A stretch of 64,000 nt of DNA from Pseudoflavonifractor sp. MSJ-37 (GCF_018917965.1 NZ_JAHLPP010000001.1:1054001-1118000), one strand, 5' to 3'. Counted from the first letter of the stretch, positions 34,159 to 43,352 are shown. Notes: generated by a model not told the origin, from the letters alone. Made by a program: numbers and translations.

Positions 34159-35757
34159 ATGAACATCCTATTCGCTTCCTCCGAGGCAGCCCCCTTCATC
34201 AAGACCGGCGGCCTGGCCGATGTGGCCGGGAGCCTCCCCAAGGCGCTGGCCGCTCTGGGACATGACATCCGCGTCATCCTTCCCCTCTACGAGGGCATCG
34301 GGCCGGAATGGCGGAGCCAGATGGAGCACCTCTTCCACTTCCACGCCACGCTGGCCTGGCGGAAGCCCTACTGCGGCATCTTCCAGCTCAAGCGGGATGG
34401 TGTGACCTACTACTTCGTGGACAACGAGTACTATTTCAAGCGCTCCGGCATCTACGGACACTATGACGACGCGGAGCGCTTTGCCTTCCTGTGCCGGGCC
34501 GTGGTGGAGCTCCCCACCCATCTGGACTGGCATCCCGACGTGATCCACGCCAATGACTGGCAGACCGCCCTGGTCCCCATCTATCTGCTGGAGGAGCGGG
34601 AGCGGGTGCCTCAGCTCCACGGCACCAAGTCGGTGTTCACCATCCACAACATCGAGTATCAGGGCCGCTACGGCCGGGAGCTGATCGAGGACGTGTTCGG
34701 CCTGGATGGCAGCTACTTCCACGAGCACATGCTGGCCTTCCACGGGGATGTGGATCTGATGAAGGGCGCGGTCTACGCCTGCGACTACCTGACCACTGTG
34801 TCCCCCTCCTATGCTGACGAGCTCCGCTACCCCTTCTACGCCCACGGGTTGGAGGGCGTCATCGCCGACAACCGCCACAAGCTCTGTGGCATCCTGAACG
34901 GGATCGATATGGACCTGTACGATCCCTCCTCCGACCCCGGACTGGCCGCCCCTTTCTCCGCCGACGACCTGACCGGGAAGGCGGCCTGCAAGGCGGCGCT
35001 CCAGCAGGCGGTTGGCCTGCGGCAGGATCCGGACATCCCCATCGTCGCCTGTGTCTCCCGTCTGGTGAAGCACAAGGGCTTCGAGATGGTGGCCGCCTCC
35101 ATCCATGAGATCATGGCCATGGACGTGCAGATGGTGGTGCTGGGCACCGGCGAGTGGGGCTTCGAGGAGGCCTTCCGGCAGGCGCAGGCCATGTACCCCG
35201 GCCGTTTCTCTGCCAACATCCTCTACTCCGCCTCCCTCTCCACCGCCGTGTACGGCGGCGCGGATCTGTTCCTCATGCCCAGCATCGCGGAGCCCTGTGG
35301 TCTGAGCCAGATGATCGCCATGCGCTACGGCACCCTGCCCGTGGTCCGGGAGACCGGCGGCCTCCGGGACAGCGTCCGGCCCTACGGCACGGAAGGGGCC
35401 AACGGCTTCTCCTTCGCCGACATCAACGCCCATGACATGACCTGGGTCCTGCGGGAGGCGGTCAATCTCTACCACGACGACAAGCCCGCCTGGAAGGCGC
35501 TCCAGCACAGTGCCATGACCGCCGACTTCTCCTGGAAGCAGTCCGCCCGGGACTACCTCCAGGTCTATCAGTGGGCCACCGGTCTCCCGCTCCCTCAGGA
35601 GGAGTCTGCCTCCCCGGCCGCAGAGACGGCCCCGGAGCCCGATGCCCCCGCCGTCGAGACGTCCGTGTCCGCAGAGCCCGCCGAGGCCCCTGCCCCCAAG
35701 CGCGGCCGTTCCACTGGGCGGAAGTCCGGCGGACGGAAGGGCCGCTCCGGGCGCTGA
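34159..35757 (+). CDS. glgA: Glycogen synthase GlgA with basic C-terminal tail
   Basis: This 532-residue GT5 enzyme extends glycogen from ADP-glucose. The N-terminal signature is SSEAAPFIKTGGLADV. Further motifs are HANDWQTAL, FTIHNIEYQG and the C-terminal PSIAEPCGLSQMIAMRYGTLPVVRETGGL. The core ends near residue 480. The last 50 residues are an Ala/Pro/Glu-rich linker ending in a very basic Arg/Lys/Gly tail that is not part of the family core. The start at 34159 has AAAGGAG 12 bases upstream. Confidence 0.95.
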   Translation: MNILFASSEAAPFIKTGGLADVAGSLPKALAALGHDIRVILPLYEGIGPEWRSQMEHLFHFHATLAWRKPYCGIFQLKRDGVTYYFVDNEYYFKRSGIYGHYDDAERFAFLCRAVVELPTHLDWHPDVIHANDWQTALVPIYLLEERERVPQLHGTKSVFTIHNIEYQGRYGRELIEDVFGLDGSYFHEHMLAFHGDVDLMKGAVYACDYLTTVSPSYADELRYPFYAHGLEGVIADNRHKLCGILNGIDMDLYDPSSDPGLAAPFSADDLTGKAACKAALQQAVGLRQDPDIPIVACVSRLVKHKGFEMVAASIHEIMAMDVQMVVLGTGEWGFEEAFRQAQAMYPGRFSANILYSASLSTAVYGGADLFLMPSIAEPCGLSQMIAMRYGTLPVVRETGGLRDSVRPYGTEGANGFSFADINAHDMTWVLREAVNLYHDDKPAWKALQHSAMTADFSWKQSARDYLQVYQWATGLPLPQEESASPAAETAPEPDAPAVETSVSAEPAEAPAPKRGRSTGRKSGGRKGRSGR

Positions 35758-35807
35758 TCCGTCTGCCCCTATCATCGTACATCGCACACATTCGGGAGGA
35801 AGAGCCT

Positions 35808-38252
35808 ATGCACCCCTATACCAAAAAAGAAATGATGGATCTCATCACCGGCAAGCTCCGCCGCAACTTCGGCCGGGACGTGGACGAGGCCACCAGTCTC
35901 CATATGTTCAAGGCCTGCGCCCTGGTGATCCGAGACATGATGTCCGAGCGGAACATCAAGACCCAGGACAAGCTGGCCAAGAGCCACGCCCGTCAGGTCC
36001 ACTATCTCTCTCTGGAGTTCCTGATGGGCCGCTCCCTCATGAAGAACGCCTATAACTTAGGCGTCCTGGAGCCGCTGAAGGAGGCCATCGAGGGGCTGGG
36101 CTTCTCCGCCGCCGACCTTTTCGAGTCGGAGCCGGATGCCGGTCTGGGCAACGGCGGCCTGGGCCGTCTGGCCGCCTGCTATCTGGACTCCATGACCACG
36201 CTGGACATCCCCGCCACCGGCTACTCCATCTGCTATGAGCTGGGCATCTTCAAGCAGAAGATCGTGGACGGCCAGCAGGTGGAGGTCCCCGATAACTGGC
36301 TGGGTATGGGCGACGCCTGGCTCATCCCCAAGATGGACGAGATCGAAGAAGTCCGCTTCGGCGGCCATGTGGAGGACGTGTGGGACTGCCACGGGAACCA
36401 CTCCGTGAAGCACACCGGCTATGACTCCGTGCTGGCCGTGCCCAAGGACATGGAGATCGCGGGCTACGGCACAGAGCAGGGCAACACCCTCCGCCTGTGG
36501 GACGCCAAGAGCCCCCAGCCTGTGGATATGTCCCTCTTCTCCCGGGGCGAGTATCTGAAGGCCGTGGAGCGTCAGGCCATGGCCGAGACCATCTCCAAGA
36601 TCCTCTACCCAGAGGACAACCACTATGAGGGCAAGTCTCTGCGCCTCAAGCAGCAGTACTTCTTCGTCTCCGCCACGATCCAGTCCATCGTCCACAAGCA
36701 CCGGGCAGAGTACGGCACCCTGCGAAACTTCCACGAGAAGCACGTGATCCAGATCAACGACACCCATCCCACGCTGGCGATCCCTGAGCTCATGCGGATC
36801 CTGTTGGATGAGGAGGGATACAGCTGGGACGACGCCTGGCACATCGTGACCCACACCGTGGCCTACACCAACCACACCGTGCTGGCCGAGGCGCTGGAGC
36901 GCTGGCCTCAGCAGCTGGTGATCGATCTGCTCCCCCGCATCTGGCAGATCATCGTGGAGATCAGCAACCGCTACCAAGCAGAGCTGACCGCCTATTTCCA
37001 CGGGGACATGGCCACCGTGGAGAAGATGGCGATCGTCTGGGGCGGCGACGTGCGTATGGCCAACCTGTGCGTCTGCGCCTGCTTCGCCGTCAACGGTGTG
37101 TCCGCCCTCCACTCGGGTATCCTGAAAAAAGAGGTGTTCCACAACGCCTGGCTCCGTACCCCGGAGAAGTTCAAAAATGTGACCAACGGCATCGACCATC
37201 GCCGCTGGCTCTCCGAGTGCGATCCCAAGCTGGACGCCCTGATCCGGGACTGCTGCGGCGGGGACCGGTACCTCCTCCAGCCGGAAGCCCTGCGGGATCT
37301 GGAGAAGTATCAGGACGACGCCTCCGTGCTGGAGCGTCTGGACGCCATCAAGCAGGAGAACAAGCGCTCCTTCGCCGCCTGGCTCTCCCGGGAGAGCGGC
37401 ATCGTCCTCAACACCGACGCCATGTTCGACGTACAGGTGAAGCGTCTCCATGAGTATAAGCGCCAGCTCCTGAACGTCCTGCACATCATCTCTGACTACC
37501 AGCATCTGCGGGAGGACCCCGGCTATCTGGCGGTGCCCAAGGTCTACCTCTTCGGCGCCAAGGCCGCGCCGGGCTATCAGGTGGCCAAGCGGATCATCCA
37601 TCTGATCAACTCTCTGGCCGACACGGTCAACAGCGACCCGATCTGCAAAGACAAGCTCCAGGTAGTCTTTTTGGAGAACTACCGGGTCTCTCTGGCCGAG
37701 AAGCTCATGCCCGCCAGCGAGCTCTCCGAGCAGATCTCCACCGCCGGCAAGGAGGCCAGCGGCACCGGCAACATGAAGTTCATGATGAACGGCGCCCTGT
37801 CCATCGGCACGCTGGACGGCGCGAACGTGGAGATGCACGAGGTCTTGGGCGACGAGAACATCTTCCTCTTCGGCCTCCGGGCCAACGAGGTCAGCGAGCT
37901 CAAGGCCAAGGGTTATCGCTCCTACGAGTACTACATGCACGACAGCGAGATCCGCTCCGTGGTGGATGCCCTGTCCCGCGGGTTCCGCGACGGCGTGAGT
38001 TACGACGATCTGACCAAGCGGCTCCTCTTCGGCAATGGCTGTCCCCCCGACGAGTATCTGCTGCTGGCAGACTTCTCCAGTTATCGTGCCGCCCAGAAGC
38101 GTGCCTCCGAGACCTATCTGGACCGGAAGCGCTGGAACCAGATGGCCCTGCACAATGTGGCCCGCTCCGGCATCTTCGCCGCTGACCGTTCTATCCGGGA
38201 CTACGCCCGGGACATCTGGAACGTGCCTGTGCGGACCATCGGAGAGGATTGA
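35808..38252 (+). CDS. glgP: Glycogen/starch phosphorylase GlgP
   Basis: This 814-residue GT35 enzyme releases glucose-1-phosphate from glycogen. It has SLEFLMGR near the start, AACYLDSMTTLDIPATGYSI, QINDTHPTLAIPELMR, the central VTNGIDHRRWL, VKRLHEYKRQ and the PLP site EASGTGNMKFMMNG (pyridoxal-binding Lys). It closes the operon, so synthesis and breakdown enzymes are co-transcribed. GGGAGGA precedes the ATG at 35808. Confidence 0.96.
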   Translation: MHPYTKKEMMDLITGKLRRNFGRDVDEATSLHMFKACALVIRDMMSERNIKTQDKLAKSHARQVHYLSLEFLMGRSLMKNAYNLGVLEPLKEAIEGLGFSAADLFESEPDAGLGNGGLGRLAACYLDSMTTLDIPATGYSICYELGIFKQKIVDGQQVEVPDNWLGMGDAWLIPKMDEIEEVRFGGHVEDVWDCHGNHSVKHTGYDSVLAVPKDMEIAGYGTEQGNTLRLWDAKSPQPVDMSLFSRGEYLKAVERQAMAETISKILYPEDNHYEGKSLRLKQQYFFVSATIQSIVHKHRAEYGTLRNFHEKHVIQINDTHPTLAIPELMRILLDEEGYSWDDAWHIVTHTVAYTNHTVLAEALERWPQQLVIDLLPRIWQIIVEISNRYQAELTAYFHGDMATVEKMAIVWGGDVRMANLCVCACFAVNGVSALHSGILKKEVFHNAWLRTPEKFKNVTNGIDHRRWLSECDPKLDALIRDCCGGDRYLLQPEALRDLEKYQDDASVLERLDAIKQENKRSFAAWLSRESGIVLNTDAMFDVQVKRLHEYKRQLLNVLHIISDYQHLREDPGYLAVPKVYLFGAKAAPGYQVAKRIIHLINSLADTVNSDPICKDKLQVVFLENYRVSLAEKLMPASELSEQISTAGKEASGTGNMKFMMNGALSIGTLDGANVEMHEVLGDENIFLFGLRANEVSELKAKGYRSYEYYMHDSEIRSVVDALSRGFRDGVSYDDLTKRLLFGNGCPPDEYLLLADFSSYRAAQKRASETYLDRKRWNQMALHNVARSGIFAADRSIRDYARDIWNVPVRTIGED

Positions 38253-38267
38253 CCCCCAAAGATCCAC

Positions 38268-38305
38268 GACAGGGGACGGACCGACCAGTCTGTCCCCTGT
38301 CATTT
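38268..38305 (+). terminator. Terminator of the glycogen operon
   Basis: GACAGGGGAC pairs with GTCCCCTGTC, followed by ATTTTA. The core resembles the palindrome at 12083-12114. Confidence 0.8.
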
Positions 38306-38379
38306 TACACAATGACGACCCATTTTCCCCCCTTTCTCTTCATCTTTTTTCCATTCCTCTCTCTTTTGGAAAATATCCC

Positions 38380-38407
38380 TTGACTTTCCTCTAAAAGAGC
38401 GTATAAT
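38380..38407 (+). promoter_or_regulatory. Promoter of tRNA-Gln
   Basis: The sequence is TTGACT, 16 bases, TATAAT, ending 25 bp before the tRNA. Confidence 0.8.
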
Positions 38408-38431
38408 AAACGATGTTGTTTCGAATGAGAT

Positions 38432-38505
38432 AGCGGGTTTGTGTAAGGGTAGCACAGCAGACTCTGACTCTGTATGTGAGGGTTCGAATCCTTCACCCGC
38501 TGCCA
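38432..38505 (+). tRNA. tRNA-Gln (anticodon CTG)
   Basis: The acceptor stem AGCGGGT pairs with ACCCGCT, followed by discriminator G and encoded CCA. The anticodon stem GCAGA/TCTGT holds loop CTCTGAC (anticodon CTG). The T arm GAGGGTTCGAATCCTTC is typical. Confidence 0.93.
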
Positions 38506-38507
38506 TG

Positions 38508-38544
38508 ATGACCGTCTGTGACGATATCTGTCTCAGACGGTCAT
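38508..38544 (+). terminator. Terminator of tRNA-Gln
   Basis: ATGACCGTCTG pairs with CAGACGGTCAT, followed by TTATTTTA. Confidence 0.75.
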
Positions 38545-38598
38545 TTATTTTACAGATCGAGCATCCGACATCCACACCCGATCCATTTCCGACCGCAG

Positions 38599-38638
38599 AA
38601 CGAGGGCATCCCACCGGTGAGCGTGGGATGCCCTCGTT
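38599..38638. terminator. Strong bidirectional terminator
   Basis: A 16-bp perfect stem (AACGAGGGCATCCCAC with its complement, 8-base loop) has T tracts on the plus strand. On the minus strand it ends the Cthe_2159-like gene. Confidence 0.85.
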
Positions 38639-38654
38639 TTTTGATCTTGTCCGA

Positions 38655-40418
38655 TCAGGATGCCCCGGCTTCTCCTTCCGTCTGCGGCCGGCCGGACGGA
38701 GCAGCCCCCCCCTCCGGGGGATCGCCCTGGGGACGCTGGCCGCCGGGTCCTCCCCTGCCGGGGCCGCCGCCCATCTCGTCTGTGCCGTTCTCTGACCCAT
38801 CATTGGTGGTCACATCGCCGCCGTTGTTGGTGTAGGTCCCGTCTATATCGATGGCGGTATTGCCGTTGCCATTGCAGGTCAGCTCTAGCGTGCCGCCGTT
38901 GACGGTCAGACTGCCGTTGGAGTCGATGCTGTCTCCGTCGGAGACGATGGTGATGCTCCCGCCGTTGATGGTGATGACGCAGGACTCGTCTGCCTGTCCA
39001 GGGGCATTGCCGGAGTCCTTCGCGGCGGCGTTGATGCCGTCGTCACAGGACGTGATGTCGAAGGTACCGCCGTCGATGGTGACGGTCCGGCCCTCGATGC
39101 CCTCATCGCAATACGGGATAGCGAAGGCGCCGCCCCCGATCCATACGCCGGCATCGGAGTGGATACCGTCATCGCCGGCGCGGATGGTCCAGTCCCCTCC
39201 GCCGATCGTCACGTCGCCGCCGGCATGGACGCTGTCGTCCTCCGTGTCCAGAGAGAAGGTCCCTGCCGTCACCAGCAGAGCGCCATCGGACTTGATGCCC
39301 TTCCGACTGGTGCTGTCCGCGGCCTCTTCGGCGGTCTCCGCGGTCTCCCCTTCCGTGGCTAGATCGTCGTCCACGGGCTGGGTCTGGCCGGGCCCTTCCG
39401 GCGGTTGCTGGGCATCCTCCGGACTCTGGGGCGCACCGGTGGGAGGCGTGCCCGCCGTGCCGTCCATCTGGGGCCGCTGGCCGCCGGGGCCGCCGCCCAT
39501 ACCGGGATCCATCCGGTCCCCCGTCTTCATGTCAGCCGCCGCGCTCCCTCCGCCGGTGACGATGGTGGACTCGCCCCCGTCGATCTGAAGGTCTCCGGAG
39601 GCGCTGAGGCCGTCGCCCTGAGCAGTGAGGTCGAAGGCTCCGTCCGCGATGTAGAGGAAGCCCTTGTCCGTGTCCTCCCCGTGATCGGCGTGGATCGCGT
39701 CCTTGCCGGAGATGATCGTGAAGCTCCCTCCGGCAATGGCCACGTCATCCTTCCCGGCGAGACCGTGGGAGGCCGCTGTGACGGCGTAGGTCCCTCCGCC
39801 GACGGTCAGCTCGTCCTTGGACACGATCCCGTGTCCCGCGGGACTGTCCACCGTCAGGCTCCCGGAGCCGTTCAGCGTCAGGTCGCACTTGGAGAACACC
39901 ACCGCGTCGATGTCGTTCTCATCGATGGCCTCGAAGGTCCCGCCGTTGGAGAGATGGTCCTCCGTGCCCTCCGCCGTGGTCAGGAATACCTTATCGGCAC
40001 TCTTGCAGTAGATGGCGGCCGAGGAGGCGCTGGTGATGTCGGCGCCGTCCAGCACCAGCTGGACCTTGTCCTCCTCCCCGGCGTCCACGATCACCTGCCC
40101 TTCCGTCAGGATCCCGGAGAGGAGGTAGGTCCCCTCCTCCCGAATCGTGATCCGGCCGCCCTCGATGATCACAGCGTCCGACGCGCAGGAGGCCGTGGTC
40201 CCTTCCAGCGTCACCGTCACCGCCACCGCGGTCTCCGCGTCATAACTCGGGTCCAGATCCCGGTCGCTGAACAAGTCAGCGGTGTCGATGAGGGACGTCA
40301 CCGTCTCCATCCCGGCCCCGTCCGCCGGGACATCCACGGCGGCGGTGGTCTGACATCCGGCCAGCAGGACGGCGGCGCAGAGGGCCGCCGACAGGCCGGC
40401 TTCCGTTCGTTTCTTCAT
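38655..40418 (-). CDS. Cthe_2159-like (carbohydrate-binding beta-helix) lipoprotein
   Basis: This 587-residue lipoprotein (lipobox LAGC) is built of repeated short beta-helix turns with phrases such as KSDGALLVTAGTFSLDTEDDSVHAGGDVTI and DDGINAAAK. That pattern is typical of the Cthe_2159 family, originally described as acidic-polysaccharide binding. A Gly/Pro/Met/Gln-rich low-complexity insertion sits in the middle (about 300-370) and another ends the protein. Such genes commonly neighbour DUF4956 and two-component genes, as here. The start at 40418 gives the best signal peptide (MKKRTE...); ATGs at 40427 and 40448 are alternatives. Confidence 0.82.
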   Translation of the reverse strand: MKKRTEAGLSAALCAAVLLAGCQTTAAVDVPADGAGMETVTSLIDTADLFSDRDLDPSYDAETAVAVTVTLEGTTASCASDAVIIEGGRITIREEGTYLLSGILTEGQVIVDAGEEDKVQLVLDGADITSASSAAIYCKSADKVFLTTAEGTEDHLSNGGTFEAIDENDIDAVVFSKCDLTLNGSGSLTVDSPAGHGIVSKDELTVGGGTYAVTAASHGLAGKDDVAIAGGSFTIISGKDAIHADHGEDTDKGFLYIADGAFDLTAQGDGLSASGDLQIDGGESTIVTGGGSAAADMKTGDRMDPGMGGGPGGQRPQMDGTAGTPPTGAPQSPEDAQQPPEGPGQTQPVDDDLATEGETAETAEEAADSTSRKGIKSDGALLVTAGTFSLDTEDDSVHAGGDVTIGGGDWTIRAGDDGIHSDAGVWIGGGAFAIPYCDEGIEGRTVTIDGGTFDITSCDDGINAAAKDSGNAPGQADESCVITINGGSITIVSDGDSIDSNGSLTVNGGTLELTCNGNGNTAIDIDGTYTNNGGDVTTNDGSENGTDEMGGGPGRGGPGGQRPQGDPPEGGAAPSGRPQTEGEAGAS

Positions 40419-40450
40419 GGCTTCCATATTCCTTTCAGGGCGTTTCATGT

Positions 40451-40785
40451 TTACAGTCCGGCGGACACGGTCTCCTGCTGGGCGAGGGAGAGCTCCAGAT
40501 TCCCGTTCCGCAGGCGCAGGTCATCCAGGAACGCCTTCTCCCGGGCAGGGTCCCGGAGCGTCAGGTCGTAGGTCAGCTTGAACAGGCTGCCCATGTTGGT
40601 GGTGCGCACCTGCTTGAGTTCATAGTGGGACGCATAGCGCTCCAGCACCGGGTCGAACACGCCGGTATAGTCCAGATCCTCCGGGACGGTGATATGGAGG
40701 GTCCGGCAGCCCCGCCGCTCCCCCATCCGCAGGGCGATGTAGAGCATGGACATCCCGCCCAGCACCAGCGTGAACAGCACCGCAT
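40451..40785 (-). pseudogene. DUF4956 membrane protein, 3' part only
   Basis: The remaining frame begins inside the family's last membrane helix (YAVLFTLVLGGMSMLYIALRMGERRG). It continues with the conserved cytosolic tail (LHITVPEDLDYTGVFDPVLERYASHYELKQVRTTNMGSLFKLTYDL in parts, then LRLRNGNLELSL). The N-terminal half with the other helices is absent. At about 40785 the sequence switches to a response-regulator gene on the other strand. A possible short frame beginning at 40831 would only read antisense regulator sequence. Confidence 0.8.
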
Positions 40786-40891
40786 ATGGGTGTACATCTC
40801 CTATCTCCGCAAGAAGCTGACCGCCCTCCACGCGGACATCCAGATCAAGGCCACCCGGAACGCAGGGTATTCCCTGGAGGAGCTCTCATGA
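40786..40891 (+). pseudogene. OmpR/PhoB-type response regulator, last 35 codons only
   Basis: The frame WVYISYLRKKLTALHADIQIKATRNAGYSLEELS (in parts) is the C-terminal winged-helix end of an OmpR-family regulator. The receiver domain with its phospho-Asp and the first part of the DNA-binding domain are lost at the junction with the DUF4956 remnant. Its stop overlaps the start of the histidine kinase (ATGA), so the original regulator-kinase operon structure is still visible. Confidence 0.85.
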
Positions 40892-42177
40892 TCCAGAAGC
40901 TCCGCCGGCGCTTCATCGCCGCCTCTATGCTCTCTCTGGCCGCTGTGCTCCTGGTCATCCTGGGGGGCGTCAACTGTATGAACTACCACCGTCTGATGGA
41001 GGACTCCGACACCATCCTCTCCGTACTGGCCGAGAACGGCGGGGCCTTCCCCAAGGCGGAGCCCGCGGACGGGAAAAAGGGCCCGGGCGAGAAGCCCTCA
41101 GACGCCCCCGGCGGCCAGAAGTCTCCGGACACGGATCCCCTGCAGCGGCATGGCTTCTCTCCGGAGACTCCCTATGAGTCCCGGTTCTTCTCCGTCCTAT
41201 TGGCCGGAGACGGGACAGTCCTCTCCACCGACACCGGACGAATCGCCGCGGTGGACGAGGAGACCGCCCAGACCTATGCTCAGGCCATCGCGTCCACCGG
41301 ACGGACCTCCGGGATCTATGGCCGCTACCGCTTCCTGGTGAGCCCTGAGGCAGAGGGCGACCGGGTCATCTTTCTGGACTGTGGCCGGAGCCTCACCAGC
41401 TTCCGCACCACGCTGGCCGCCAGCGTCACCGTCTCTCTGACGGGGCTGGGGGCGGTGCTGGTCCTGCTGATCGTCTGCTCCAGACGGATCGTCCGCCCGG
41501 TGGCGGAGAGCTATGAGAAGCAGAAGCGCTTCATCACCGACGCCGGGCATGAGATCAAGACCCCCCTCACCGTCATCGGCGCTGACGCGGATCTGCTGGA
41601 GCTGGACGTGGGCGAGAACGAGTGGCTCACTGACATCCGGCGGCAGGCCGCCCGCCTCACCGGTCTCACCAACGACCTCATCTACCTCTCCCGGATGGAT
41701 GAGGAACAGCCCAGGCTCCAGCCGATCGAGTTCCCCCTGTCCGATCTGGCGGAGGAGCTGTGCCAGTCGTTCCAGGGACTGGCTCTGGCCCAGAAAAAGA
41801 CGCTGACCGCCTCCATCCCCCCGGTGGTGTCCTGCACCGGAGATGAGAAGGCCATCCGCCAGCTCCTCTCCATCCTGCTGGACAACGCGGTGAAATATGC
41901 CCCGGAGGGCGGCTCCATCCAGGTGGCTCTGGAACAGAAGGACCGGGGCGTCCGCCTCTCCGTCTCCAATGATACGGCCCAGCCCGTGGACAAGCGCCAT
42001 CTGGACGCCCTGTTCGACCGCTTCTATCGGGCCGACCAGTCCAGGAGCTCCGACACCGGCGGCTATGGTCTGGGCCTGGCGATCGCCCGGAGCATCGTCA
42101 CGGCCCACAAGGGCAAGATCCGGGCGGAGCGCTCCGATCCTCACCGGCTGACCATCCTGGTGAGCCTGCCCGGATGA
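40888..42177 (+). CDS. Orphan sensor histidine kinase
   Basis: This 429-residue membrane kinase has an N-terminal helix (about 13-33), an extracytoplasmic sensor of about 150 residues rich in Pro, Lys and Asp, and a second helix (about 180-205). HisKA with phospho-acceptor His (TDAGHEIKTPL) and HATPase_c (LLDNAVKYA, FDRFYRAD, GGYGLGLAIA) complete the family core. Its cognate regulator is truncated immediately upstream, and the normal promoter is probably gone too. Expression and output are therefore doubtful, though cross-talk is possible. Confidence 0.9.
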   Translation: MIQKLRRRFIAASMLSLAAVLLVILGGVNCMNYHRLMEDSDTILSVLAENGGAFPKAEPADGKKGPGEKPSDAPGGQKSPDTDPLQRHGFSPETPYESRFFSVLLAGDGTVLSTDTGRIAAVDEETAQTYAQAIASTGRTSGIYGRYRFLVSPEAEGDRVIFLDCGRSLTSFRTTLAASVTVSLTGLGAVLVLLIVCSRRIVRPVAESYEKQKRFITDAGHEIKTPLTVIGADADLLELDVGENEWLTDIRRQAARLTGLTNDLIYLSRMDEEQPRLQPIEFPLSDLAEELCQSFQGLALAQKKTLTASIPPVVSCTGDEKAIRQLLSILLDNAVKYAPEGGSIQVALEQKDRGVRLSVSNDTAQPVDKRHLDALFDRFYRADQSRSSDTGGYGLGLAIARSIVTAHKGKIRAERSDPHRLTILVSLPG

Positions 42178-42201
42178 TCCCACCAGCCTCTAAAAAAGTA
42201 A

Positions 42202-42242
42202 GACCGCGGCGCAGTCCCCCCAAAATGGACTGCGCCGCGGTC
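42202..42242. terminator. Bidirectional terminator between kinase and DUF4186 genes
   Basis: A 16-bp perfect stem (GACCGCGGCGCAGTCC and its complement) has TTACTTTTTTAG following it on the minus strand. Confidence 0.85.
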
Positions 42243-42244
42243 GT

Positions 42245-42619
42245 TCATGTCCGGTCCGATCCGGCGGCATCCAGCTCCCGGCGGAGCCAGGCCATCAGAA
42301 GCCGGACGATCCTCCTCTGCTGGTCCTCCGTCAGGGGACGTCCCCGCGGGACCCGGTACCACTTCTCCAGACATCCCCGGCAGCAGCAGGCACAGGCGTG
42401 CTGGGCCAGGAACACCGGGTGGCCCCGCATGGGCGTCTGTCTCCCGTCGTTGGCCGGGACAGCCGGGGCCAGGCGGGCGGCGATGAACCGCTCCGCATGG
42501 GCCTGGATCGTATCCAGCCCCTTGCCCTGGATGTAGGCGATGTCCTTGGCGGACAGGTGGAATTTGGACCGGAAGGGAGACCTCCGGAGCTTCTCCAACG
42601 CCTGATCGATGGTCTGCAT
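42245..42619 (-). CDS. DUF4186 family protein
   Basis: This 124-residue soluble protein shows KFHLSAKDIAYIQGKGLDTIQAHAERFIAARLAPA (in parts), then QTPMRGHPVFLAQHACACCCRGCLEKWY. The cluster of Cys and His in the second half suggests metal binding. The fold and function are unknown in the literature I recall. The start at 42619 has GGAGAG upstream. Confidence 0.85.
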   Translation of the reverse strand: MQTIDQALEKLRRSPFRSKFHLSAKDIAYIQGKGLDTIQAHAERFIAARLAPAVPANDGRQTPMRGHPVFLAQHACACCCRGCLEKWYRVPRGRPLTEDQQRRIVRLLMAWLRRELDAAGSDRT

Positions 42620-42742
42620 GGCGCGCTCTCCTCTCTTTCCAGATGGTCCCTCTTCGCGGGGATGACAGGATCTGCCGGGACCCACACGCGCGCTCTCCTC
42701 CCGGCAGGGATCTGACCTTATAAAATATCTGCGAGCTGGGTA

Positions 42743-42770
42743 TTCCAATGGAGCCAGGATGCGTCATAAT
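42743..42770 (+). promoter_or_regulatory. Possible promoter of the ECF S-component gene
   Basis: The sequence is TTCCAA, 16 bases, CATAAT, about 35 bp before the start codon. Confidence 0.4.
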
Positions 42771-42806
42771 AGAGCGCAAGAGAAATGAAGAGGAGGTCCT
42801 TCCATC

Positions 42807-43328
42807 ATGTCATCCCGTGATACCCGTTCCGGTCTCCAGCTCCGCTGGCTGGTCACCGCCGCCATGTTCGCCGCGCTCATCTGTCTGGTGACGGCTTCCT
42901 TCCTGCACATCCCCTTCCCCGGCGGATACATCCACCTGGGCGATACCCTGATCTACTTTGCCGCCTGCCTGCTCCCCCTGCCCTATGCGGTGGCGGCCTC
43001 CGCCATCGGCGCGGCCATGGCCGATGTGCTGACCTATCCCTCCTGGGCGCTGGCCACGCTGATCATCAAGAGCCTCGTGGCCCTGATGTTCTCCTCCCAG
43101 GCCGACAAGCTGATGACCCGCCGCAACATCGGCGCCGCTCTGGCCGCCTGTCTGGTGTCCCCCACTGCCTACGCCATCGCCGCCGTCATCATGAGCGGCT
43201 CCATCTACAGCTTCCCCACCCAGTTCCTCGGGACGCTGATCCAGGCGGTGTGCAGTACGGTGCTCTTCCTGGTCCTGGCCCCGCTCTTCGACAAGTGCGG
43301 CCTCAAACACCAGCTCCTCCACGCCTGA
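42807..43328 (+). CDS. ECF transporter S component (TIGR04002-like)
   Basis: This 173-residue protein has five to six membrane helices. The N-terminal FAALICLVTASFLHIPFPGGYIHLGDTLIYFAACLLPLPYA (in parts) is the pattern of ECF substrate-binding subunits, with a conserved short ligand loop. Such proteins pair with a shared EcfA/A'/T module encoded elsewhere. The vitamin cannot be assigned. AGGAGGT precedes the start. Confidence 0.82.
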   Translation: MSSRDTRSGLQLRWLVTAAMFAALICLVTASFLHIPFPGGYIHLGDTLIYFAACLLPLPYAVAASAIGAAMADVLTYPSWALATLIIKSLVALMFSSQADKLMTRRNIGAALAACLVSPTAYAIAAVIMSGSIYSFPTQFLGTLIQAVCSTVLFLVLAPLFDKCGLKHQLLHA

Positions 43329-43352
43329 TCCCATTCTTTTCAGACAGATGAC

